From Bradyrhizobium liaoningense (lineage in GTDB: Bacteria > Pseudomonadota > Alphaproteobacteria > Rhizobiales > Xanthobacteraceae): 64,000 nucleotides of DNA. The DNA is taken from NCBI RefSeq assembly GCF_018130785.1, contig NZ_JAFCJT010000013.1:112523-176522 (forward strand). The letters run 5' to 3'. Shown one piece after another: positions 26,464 to 35,200 of this stretch. The notes under the pieces were generated by a model, which worked only from the letters and a program-made list of their open reading frames with translations, searched no databases and had not been told where the DNA came from. Position 1 is the stretch's first letter. Every line of letters begins with the position of its first letter. Made by a program: the position numbers and the translations under genes.

Positions 26464-26683
26464 GCGGCCGTCGGCTTAGCTACCGGCACAGCCGTGAACA
26501 TGGAAGCCGCTGCGCGGGAGTCACTGTGTGATTCTCCGTTCGGTCCGGTGTTTCGGGTTTGTTTGATCTTGCCGGCTCTGACCGAGCGCGACTCGGAATT
26601 CTCCGCAGAATAGGACGTCGCGGTTTCGAGTGCTATGCGGCCTGCGGCATTCCTCGCTACGGCATCGAGCTCGCGCGGCGAGC

Positions 26684-26728
26684 GGCAATAACGACCGTTT
26701 ATCGAGTCCATGGCGAGAGGTGATTTCC
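26684..26728 (+). promoter_or_regulatory. LysR-type regulon box E
   Basis: ATA (26688-26690)-N9-TAT (26700-26702), CGAG, TCCATGG, CG, AGAGGTGATTTCC: the copy closest to the consensus. It lies about 170 bases before the RND adaptor gene and points at it. Confidence 0.8.
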
Positions 26729-26899
26729 GTCGCCGGAATTGCAAGGCCATTCTCCAAAGCATCGTCGAGCCTGACCCTGCGGTTCTGCTATCAAAGCGCG
26801 GATCACGATGAAAGCTCGAGAGAGCGCAGTGGGTCGATATGCGAGGTAACGACGTAATCTAGATCGTCGCGCTGGGTTCTTGGAGAGACGGAAGTGAGT

Positions 26900-28135
26900 A
26901 TGACTGATAGAATGGTGCGTCCGGCTCCGGCACCTCAGCTCGATCGCGGTTCGTTTTATCGCTTTCCACGATGCTGCGTCGCACCGATCGGTCTGCTGTT
27001 CGCGCTGGCGCTCGCCGGTTGCGACAAGAAGGCACAATCGCAGGAGGCCGCGCCTGCGCCGCCGCTGGTGACAGTCGCTCAACCGGTCAAGCGCACGGTC
27101 ACGGACTGGGACGAGTTCACCGGCCGCTTTGAGGCGATGCAGGAGGTTCAGGTCCGTGCCCGTGTCGGTGGCTTCGTCAACAGCGTCGAATTCACAGACG
27201 GTGCGATCGTTCATGCCGGCGATCTGCTCTACATCATCGATCCGCGCCCGTTCGAGGCGGTCGCCTCACAAGCGCAGGGCCAACTCGACGACGCGCGGGC
27301 CAAGGCAGAGCTTGCCAAGCGTGAACTCGACCGTGGGCTGAACCTGGTCCAGACCAGCGCCGTTTCGGTGCAGGTCGTCGATCAGCGCCGTCAGGCCTTG
27401 CAGGCGGCCTATGCGGCCGAGACGCAGGCCGAGGGAGCGCTGAAGGCCGCGCAGCTCAATGTCGAATTCACCCACGTGTTGGCGCCGATCACCGGCCGCG
27501 TCAGCCGACATCTTGTGACCCCCGGCAACCTCGTGCAGGGCGCCGATAGCGGCGCGACGTTGCTCACCTCGATCGTGTCGCTCGATCCGATTTACATCTA
27601 TTTCGACGTCGACGAGGCGACCTATCTGCGCAACAGCAAGCTGTGGTTCGAAGGCAAGCGGCCAAGTTCGCGCGACACGGCAAACCCCGTGCAAGTGACG
27701 CTGACCGGCGAGACGAAGCCGTCGCATGAGGGGAGGATGGACTTCCTCGACAATCGACTGGACATCTCGACCGCGACGCTGCGCAGCCGTGCCGTGATCT
27801 CCAACACGGATCTTTCGATCCTGCCCGGGCAGTTCGGCCGCGTCAGAATCATCGGATCCGCGCCTTACGAGGCGCTGCTGATTCCGGACGCTGCTATCGC
27901 GACCGATCAATCGCGCAAGATCGTTTTCGTGGTGAAGCGCGACAATACGGTGGAAGCAAGGTCGGTGGTGCTCGGGCCGCTCGACGACGGCCTCCGCGTG
28001 ATTCGCGAGGGACTAGCGCAGGAGGACCACGTCATCGTCGACGGGCTGCAGCGCGCCCGCGTTGGCGCCAAAGTGACGCCGAAGATGACGCAGGCGCCTG
28101 CTCCCGACAAGAGCCCGGCGGGTGCCAAGCCATGA
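26900..28135 (+). CDS. RND efflux periplasmic adaptor (lipoprotein)
   Basis: Membrane-fusion protein of 411 residues linking an RND pump to an outer-membrane channel. Lipobox LALAGC near residue 38 indicates a lipid-anchored periplasmic protein. Barrel-sandwich halves are seen at VRARVGGFVNSVEF..GDLLYIIDPRPFEA and APITGRVSRHLVTPGNLV, with an alanine-rich hairpin between them. Similar to MexE/AcrA-type adaptors. The pump gene starts within its last codon (ATGA overlap). A GTG at 26894 is an alternative start. Confidence 0.92.
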   Translation: MTDRMVRPAPAPQLDRGSFYRFPRCCVAPIGLLFALALAGCDKKAQSQEAAPAPPLVTVAQPVKRTVTDWDEFTGRFEAMQEVQVRARVGGFVNSVEFTDGAIVHAGDLLYIIDPRPFEAVASQAQGQLDDARAKAELAKRELDRGLNLVQTSAVSVQVVDQRRQALQAAYAAETQAEGALKAAQLNVEFTHVLAPITGRVSRHLVTPGNLVQGADSGATLLTSIVSLDPIYIYFDVDEATYLRNSKLWFEGKRPSSRDTANPVQVTLTGETKPSHEGRMDFLDNRLDISTATLRSRAVISNTDLSILPGQFGRVRIIGSAPYEALLIPDAAIATDQSRKIVFVVKRDNTVEARSVVLGPLDDGLRVIREGLAQEDHVIVDGLQRARVGAKVTPKMTQAPAPDKSPAGAKP

Positions 28136-31100
28136 ATCTCGGAAGGCTTTCCATCAACCAGCCGATCTTGGCGATGGTATTGTCGATCGTGCTCGTGATC
28201 GTCGGCACGATCGCTTACCAGACGCTGCCGGTCTCGGAATATCCGCAAGCGGTGCCACCGACCGTTACCGTCACCACGCAATACCCCGGCGCGTCAGCAC
28301 AGACCGTGTCCGACACGGTGGCGGCCCCGATCGAGCAGGAGATCAATGGCGTCGAGGACATGCTGTATCTCTACAGCCAGGCGACCTCGAACGGCCAGCT
28401 CACCATCACCGTCACGTTCAAGCTTGGCACCGATCTCGACAAGGCCCAGGTGCTGGTTCAGAACCGCGTCGCGATTGCGCAGCCGCGGCTTCCCGAGGAG
28501 GTCCAGCGCAACGGCGTCGTAACCCGCAAGAACTCGCCGGACATCTTGATGGCCGTATTCGTGCTGTCGCCCGACGATTCGTTCGATCAGCTCTATATCT
28601 CCAACTATACGCTGTTGCAGGTGCGCGATCAGCTTTTGCGGCTCGACGGTGTCGGTGACATCCAGATGTTCGGGGCGCGCGACTACTCGATGCGATTGTG
28701 GCTCGATCCCGATCGAATCGCTAATGTCGGTCTGACCTCGAACGAGGTGCTCGCGGCGATCCGTGCCCAGAACCTGCAGATCACCGGCGGACAGCTCGCG
28801 GAGCCTCCGATCGCCGATCGCGCGCTCCAGCCCAATCTCACATTCACCGGACGTCTCAAGGACATCAATCAATTTGAGGACATCGTGGTGAAGGCAGGTT
28901 CCGACGGCCGTACCATGCGGCTGCGCGACGTCGCCCGCGTCGAGCTCGGCGCACTGTCCTACGCCACCAGCAGCCGCATATTGCGCAAGTCGGCCGTCGC
29001 AATGGTGGTGACACAACGGCCTGGGTCGAATGCGCTCGCCACGGCGAAGGCGATCTCCAGCACCATGGCACAGTTGAAGGAGAGTTTTCCGAAAGGGCTC
29101 GACTATAATATCGGCTACAATCCTACCGAATTCATCGCACAGTCCGTCCATGAGCTGATTAAGACGGTCTACGAGGCGATGCTGCTCGTGGTCATCGTGG
29201 TGCTGGCGTTCTTGCAGGGCTGGCGGCCCGCGATCATCCCCATTATCGCGATTCCGGTCTCGTTGGTCGGCACCTTCGCGGTGATGGCCGCGCTCGGGTT
29301 CTCCATCAACAATCTGACGCTGTTTGGCCTCGTACTCGCGGTGGGCATCGTGGTCGATGACGCCATCGTGGTTGTCGAGAATGTCGAGAGACACCTTCAT
29401 CACGGTCTGAGCCGGCGCGATGCCGCGATTAGGACCATGGAGGAAGTCGGCGGCGCTTTGGTCTCCATCGCACTCGTACTCTGTGCGGTGTTCGTCCCGA
29501 CGGCGTTCCTGGGCGGCATTTCGGGGCAGTTTTTCCAGCAGTTCGCCGTTACCATCGCGGTCGCGACCGCGATCTCCTGCTTCTGCTCGCTGACGCTCTC
29601 GCCGGCGCTGGCCTCGCAGATTCTGGTCCCGTATGAGGGAAGGCGGCCGCCGGCGCGCTGGAACCTTGTGGGACGCGGCTGGGACGCCTTCACGGGCTTG
29701 TTCAATCGCGTGTTCGACTGGCTGGCCGACGGCTATGCCGGCGTTGCCGACTTCGTGATACGGCACTCGGTGATGATGATCCTGATCTACGTCGCGCTGA
29801 TCGGCAGTGCGGGCTGGCTGATCGTGACGACGCCGCAGGGTTTCATTCCCGCGCAGGATCGCGGCTATCTCATCGTCTCGGTGCAATTGCCAGGCGCCGC
29901 GTCGTTGGTGCGGACCGCCGCCGTGGTGCGCGAAATCGAGCGGATTGCGCTGGATACGCCGGGTATCATCCGTGTCGGTGCGTTCAGCGGCTTCTCCGGA
30001 GCGACGCGTACGCAGGCCGGCAACGCCGCGGCATTGTTCCCAGTGTTCGACGAGCCGGAGGCGCGTCAGAAGAAGGGATTATCGGCCGACGCGATCACGG
30101 CGGATCTACGCAAGCGGCTGTCGGCGGTTCAGGGCGCTTTCATCATCGTCATCCCGCCGCCTGCGGTGCCAGGCATTGGCACCGGCGGCGGCTTCGCCAT
30201 CCGCATCCAGGATCGACAAGGGCGTGGTCCCCAGTTGCTCGCGGCCGCGACCGATGAACTCGTCGGTGCCGCGCGAAAGTCGCCGAATCTAACCTCCGTG
30301 TTCTCGCCGTTCACGGCGAATACGCCGCAGTTGTTCGTCGACATCGATCGGGTCAAGGCGCAGAAGCTCGGCGTTCCCATCGCCAACATCACCGACACGA
30401 TCGAGACCTACTTCGGCTCGACCTACGTCAACGACTTCAACCTGTTCGGCCGCACCTATCACGTCACCGCGCAGGCCGATCTTCCGTTTCGCAAGGAAAC
30501 ATCCGACCTCGCGCGTCTGCGCACCCGGAACGCAACCGGCGACATGGTGATGCTCGGCAGTGTCGTCGACTTTAAGGACATCTCGGGACCCGATCGTGTC
30601 GCGCGCTACAATCTCTACTCGGCGTCCGAGGTGCAAGGTGAACCGGCGCCGGGCGTGAGCTCGGCGACAGCACTCAGCACCATCAAGGAGCTCGCAGCCC
30701 AGACGCTGCCGAGCGGCTTCTCGTTCGAATGGACCGATCTGTCCTACCAGCAGGTCACGGGTGGCAACGCCGGTCTCTACGTGTTCCCCATCTGCGTTCT
30801 GTTTGTCTATCTGGTGCTGGCCGCGCAATATGGCAGCTGGACGTTGCCCTTCGCGGTGATCCTGATCGTGCCGATGTGCCTGTTCGCGGCCACCATCGGT
30901 GTGAGGATCATGGGACAGGACGTCAACATCCTGACTCAGATCGGCTTCGTGGTGCTGGTGGGCTTAGCTGCCAAAAACGCGATCCTGATCGTCGAGTTCG
31001 CGCGTGACATCGAGCTCGAGGGCAGGTCGCGGCTTGAGGCAGTTATAGAGGCCTGTCGATTGCGCCTGCGGCCAATCCTGATGACTTCGTTCGCCTTCAT

Positions 31101-31311
31101 CCTTGGAGTGCTGCCGCTGGTGGTATCGACCGGTTCGGGCTCGGAGATGCGCCAGGCCGTCGGCGTTGCTGTGTTCTTCGGCATGCTGGGCGTCACGCTA
31201 TTCGGCTTGATCTTCACCCCGCTCTTCTATGTGGTCGTGCGCAACCTCGCGGAGGGTAAGAACGAAGGTAAGCCGGGTCAATCTGACGTGGCTGCGGCTG
31301 CGGCGGAGTGA
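28132..31311 (+). CDS. RND multidrug efflux pump (HAE-1 family)
   Basis: Inner-membrane RND transporter, 1059 residues, normal for HAE-1. It starts GRLSINQPILAMVLSIVLVIVGTIAYQTLPVSEYP. Helix 4 holds the paired aspartates of the proton relay in AVGIVVDDAIVVVENVE (about residue 410), and helix 10 has the lysine in GLAAKNAILIVEFARD (about residue 945). Two large periplasmic loops follow helices 1 and 7. It resembles MexF-type pumps. No outer-membrane channel gene follows, so it must borrow one. Translationally coupled to the adaptor. Confidence 0.95.
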   Translation: MNLGRLSINQPILAMVLSIVLVIVGTIAYQTLPVSEYPQAVPPTVTVTTQYPGASAQTVSDTVAAPIEQEINGVEDMLYLYSQATSNGQLTITVTFKLGTDLDKAQVLVQNRVAIAQPRLPEEVQRNGVVTRKNSPDILMAVFVLSPDDSFDQLYISNYTLLQVRDQLLRLDGVGDIQMFGARDYSMRLWLDPDRIANVGLTSNEVLAAIRAQNLQITGGQLAEPPIADRALQPNLTFTGRLKDINQFEDIVVKAGSDGRTMRLRDVARVELGALSYATSSRILRKSAVAMVVTQRPGSNALATAKAISSTMAQLKESFPKGLDYNIGYNPTEFIAQSVHELIKTVYEAMLLVVIVVLAFLQGWRPAIIPIIAIPVSLVGTFAVMAALGFSINNLTLFGLVLAVGIVVDDAIVVVENVERHLHHGLSRRDAAIRTMEEVGGALVSIALVLCAVFVPTAFLGGISGQFFQQFAVTIAVATAISCFCSLTLSPALASQILVPYEGRRPPARWNLVGRGWDAFTGLFNRVFDWLADGYAGVADFVIRHSVMMILIYVALIGSAGWLIVTTPQGFIPAQDRGYLIVSVQLPGAASLVRTAAVVREIERIALDTPGIIRVGAFSGFSGATRTQAGNAAALFPVFDEPEARQKKGLSADAITADLRKRLSAVQGAFIIVIPPPAVPGIGTGGGFAIRIQDRQGRGPQLLAAATDELVGAARKSPNLTSVFSPFTANTPQLFVDIDRVKAQKLGVPIANITDTIETYFGSTYVNDFNLFGRTYHVTAQADLPFRKETSDLARLRTRNATGDMVMLGSVVDFKDISGPDRVARYNLYSASEVQGEPAPGVSSATALSTIKELAAQTLPSGFSFEWTDLSYQQVTGGNAGLYVFPICVLFVYLVLAAQYGSWTLPFAVILIVPMCLFAATIGVRIMGQDVNILTQIGFVVLVGLAAKNAILIVEFARDIELEGRSRLEAVIEACRLRLRPILMTSFAFILGVLPLVVSTGSGSEMRQAVGVAVFFGMLGVTLFGLIFTPLFYVVVRNLAEGKNEGKPGQSDVAAAAAE

Positions 31312-31477
31312 ACCGAGGTCGATTGCAAATGCGCGGTGAACCGAGGGTACTCCCGCGACTGTTCTCTGAAACAAGGTCAAGAATGATGATGCGCAGGGCG
31401 GCTCGCGCCGCCGTGGCGGTTGCATCGACGAGTCGATTGTCGGTTACGGGTGTTGGCGGTTGCGGCAAAGCCGTACG
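31312..31477. other. Intergenic stretch after the RND operon
   Basis: No gene, terminator hairpin or outer-membrane channel remnant seen. Confidence 0.4.
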
Positions 31478-31714
31478 TCAGCGACGCGTTGTTGATCGCG
31501 AGCCGGGCCGGAGCGCGTCGCGCCAGATGCTCAGGTATACCCGTGAATTATCGCTTGCACCATCAAGCAAAGCCTTGGCTCGCCGCTCGTGGTCGTCGGC
31601 AAGTGCTTTGAGTTGAGCAGCAATCACTCGGTCCGTCATGGCTTTAACGGAGCGAAGCAAGGTCCGAGCAGTCCTCAAATATTCCTTGCCTCGTCGTGAG
31701 ATCTGAAGTGTCAT
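31478..31714 (-). CDS. Small hypothetical protein, 78 residues
   Basis: A 78-residue helical, arginine-rich protein. The segment MTDRVIAAQLKALADDHERRAKALLD resembles small proteins of unknown role common in Bradyrhizobium. The ATG at 31714 has GAGGG 4-5 bases upstream; an internal ATG at 31639 would leave 53 residues. Box F, one of the strong LysR-type elements, is 207 bases upstream and points at it, which argues that this is a real transcribed gene. Confidence 0.55.
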   Translation of the reverse strand: MTLQISRRGKEYLRTARTLLRSVKAMTDRVIAAQLKALADDHERRAKALLDGASDNSRVYLSIWRDALRPGSRSTTRR

Positions 31715-32256
31715 GACGCCCTCGCGCGGTTGTCGATGGCTGATCGAAAGCGACGTGCAACCAGCTCAACTAGTTGTGGGTCACCCCGCCGACGCGCCGT
31801 GAAACGATCGACGCACCTCGGACATCTCGGCCTGCGATCGCTCAAACGGAATGCCGGCCTTGGCCGCTGTCGGGGGCGGTGGGCGACTGGTTGCAGATTG
31901 AGTTCGGATCAGTTGAAAGAAAAGTCACCACTCGCCATGGTGTCGATAGCCGACCGTTATCGGAGCCGCTCGGGCGCGTGGGGTTCCGTGGTGAGAGAGC
32001 GGAACTCGTCCTAAGAGGAGTTCGATCGAGCGGAACTCCGGGCCCTTTGCGAAATGGCTTCGATCCTCGATCGCGCGATCTCCGCAATGATAGCTTCAAA
32101 GGCGAATTTCACGGCAATGCTGCTCGCTATCTCGGCGAGGAGGATCCGGAGAGCTGTGTCTTGCCTGGCTGGGGAGCTGCTGGCATTTCCCTGACAATCG
32201 AGTACGATTTCGCAGGCTTGGAGAAAGGCCGCTCGCGCGACGCCTGAGTCTGACAG
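31715..32256. other. Intergenic region containing box F
   Basis: Apart from box F (31921-31963) nothing is supported. A plus-strand open frame (31774-32247) reads straight through the box and has no recognisable domain. Confidence 0.45.
31921..31963 (-). promoter_or_regulatory. LysR-type regulon box F
   Basis: Minus strand: ATA (31958-31960)-N9-TAT (31946-31948), CGAC, ACCATGG, CG, AGTGGTGACTTT. Exact T-N11-A. Orientation is towards the 78-residue gene, away from the large kinase gene. Confidence 0.75.
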
Positions 32257-35200
32257 ATGGTGCAGCAGTCGCTGAACGTCACGTACCCGGAAGGTTGCTC
32301 CCAGGTGTTATGGGAGGATGGCGATCGCGCGTTCAGCCGCGGCTGGCGATTGGACGAGAAAGGCAACCGGCTCGCGGTATTGCGTGTTACGTCCGCCGCG
32401 GGCCACCCGTCCCGGTCAACACCCGATCCTCTTACTCACGAATACGATCTGAAAGATGAGCTCGACGGGGCTTGGGCGGTGCGTCCGCTCGCTCTCATGC
32501 GCGACGCGGGTCGGATCGTGCTGGTGCTCGATGATCCGGGCGGCGAGCCGCTCGACCGTTTGCTCCGTGGTCCGATGGAGATAGGACGCTTCCTGCGCTT
32601 AGCCATCGCTGTTGCCTCGGCCTTAGGCAAGCTTCACGAGCGCGGGCTCATTCACAAAGACATCAAGCCAGCTAATATTATGGTGGACTGCGCAGATGGA
32701 CACGTGCGGCTCACCGGCTTTGGAATCGCATCGCGTCTCTCCCGCGAGCGGCAAGCGCCCGAGCCGCCCGAGACCATCGGCGGTACACTCGCCTACATGG
32801 CGCCCGAACAAACCGGGCGGATGAACCGCTCGATCGACGCCCGCAGCGATCTCTACTCCCTCGGGGTCACGCTGTATCGGATGCTCACGGGCGTGCTGCC
32901 TTTCACGGCAACCGATCCGATGGAATGGGTGCATTGCCATATCGCGAGACGACCGGCATCGCCCAGCGAACGATTGAGAAGCCTCCCGGCCTCGGTCTCC
33001 GCGATTATCATGAAGCTTCTCGCCAAGACCGCTGAGGAGCGTTACCAGACAGCTGCAGGTGCCGAGAGCGATCTACGGCGTTGCCTTGCTGAATGGGAAA
33101 CCCGAGGCGATATCTATGAATTTCCGCCCGGGGAACATGACACTCCCGACCGACTGCTGATCCCCGAGAAACTGTATAGTCGGACAGCCGAGATCGATAC
33201 CCTGCTTGCCTCCTTCGACCGCATCGTTGCCGGAGGCAGGCCGGAGTTGGTGCTCGTTTCCGGATACTCCGGCATCGGCAAGTCCGCGGTTGTCCATGAA
33301 TTTCATAAACGACTTGTTCCGACGCGCGGTCTTTTTGCATCGGGCAAGTTTGATCAATACAAGCGGGACATTCCGTACGCTACCCTTGCACAGGCCTTTC
33401 AGAGCCTGATCCGCCCTCTCTTGAGCAAGACCGAAGTGGAGCTGCGGCAATGGCGGGAGGCGCTGCTCGCGGCGCTCGAGCCGAACGCTCGGCTCATTGT
33501 TGATCTGGTTCCGGAATTGAAGCACATCATCGGCGAACAGCCACCGGTACCCGAGTTGCCGCCGCTGGATGCGCAGGGCCGCTTTCAGCTGGTGTTCTGG
33601 CGATTTATCGGGGTGTTTGCGCGTCCCGAACATCCCCTCGCCCTGTTCCTCGATGATCTCCAATGGATTGATGCGGCAACGCTCGATTTGCTTGAGGATT
33701 TGTTGATCCGGCCGGACGAGCGAAACCTGCTGTTAATCGGCGCTTACCGCGACAACGAGGTCGATCCCATTCACCCGCTGATGCGCAAGTTTGAGGCGAT
33801 GCGCAAGGCTGGGGCGATATTGCATGATATCGTGTTGCCTCCCCTAAACTGCGAAGAGCTGGCACAAATAATCGCGGATTCCATTCACAGCGAACCAGAG
33901 AGAATTATGCCGCTGGCACAGCTGATCCACGAGAAGACGGCCGGCAATCCACTTTTCGCTATTCAGTTCATTTCCGCGCTCGCCGACGAAGCATTGCTTA
34001 CTTTCGATTACGGCGAGGCGCAGTGGAGCTGGGACCTGAATCGCATACACGCCAAAGGTTACACCGACAACGTGGTGGATCTTATGGTCGGGAAGCTAAA
34101 CCGTCTGTCCGCCGAAACGAGAAACACATTGCAGAGGCTCGCCTGCCTGGGCAACGACGTGGACTTCGGCACGTTGCAGATCATTTGCCGGAATTCCGAG
34201 GAGGAGATGCATGGCCAGCTTTGGGAGGCGGTGCGAGCAGGGCTGATCTTTCGTTCGCAAGTTTCATACAAATTTCTCCACGACCGCGTCCAAGAGGCGG
34301 CCTACTCCTTGATCCCTGAGGATTTGCGTGCCGAAGCCCATTTACGAATAGGAATGCTGCTCGCGGCGCAGACCACTCCAGAAAAGCTGGAGGAGACGAT
34401 CTTCGAAATCGCAAATCAGCTCAACCGCGGCTCGCATCTCATCAACTCAATTGAGGAGCTTGAGCGGGTCGCCGAGCTAAATCTCATTGCAGGTAGACGG
34501 GCAAAGACCTCGACGGCGTACGCCTCGGCGCTGAACTATCTGGTCTGCGGTGTGGCCCTGCTGCCGGGGAACCCTTGGGAGCGCCAGCACGACTTAATCT
34601 TCGAACTGGAGTTGCATCGGGCCGAATGTGAGTTCCTCACTGGCGCATTGGCAGAAGCCGAGCATCGCCTGGCCGAGCTGTCGGCCCGTGCCGCAACGCC
34701 GATCGAACGAGCCCGCGTCACGTGCCTGCAGGTGGATCTTTACACGACCCTGGATCGGGGCAGCCGCGCGATCGCAGTCGGTCTCGACTATCTCCGCCAC
34801 CTGGGCATCGACTGGTCGCCGCACCCGACGCAAGATGAGGCTCGACGCGAGTATGAGCGGATCTGGTCCCAACTCGGCTCCCGCACGATAGAAAGCCTCA
34901 TTGATCTGCCTTTGATGAGCAATCCGGCATCGCTCGCGACCCTCGATGTCCTGACGAAGCTCGGGCCGCCTGCCCACTATACGGATGTGAACGTGCGTTC
35001 GATGGTCATCTGTCGAGCAGTCAATCTCAGCCTCGAGGGCGGCAATTGTGACGGCTCGTGCTACGCCTATACGGTGCTTGGCAGAATCGCTGGACCGGAA
35101 TTCGGCGACTACGAGGCGGGCATTCGATTCGGCCGTCTCGGCTATGAACTGGTCGAACGGCGCGGGCTAAAACGCTTCCAGGCCAGGACCTATTTGAACT

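Noticed and set aside
28294..29886. Long minus-strand open frame (530 codons) opposite the RND pump
   Set aside because: It is the mirror of a clearly coding RND gene; the translation is rich in His, Arg and Asp with no domain, typical of an antisense frame in high-GC DNA.
31774..32247. Plus-strand frame of 157 codons before the large kinase
   Set aside because: It runs through box F, lacks a ribosome site and has no recognisable pattern.
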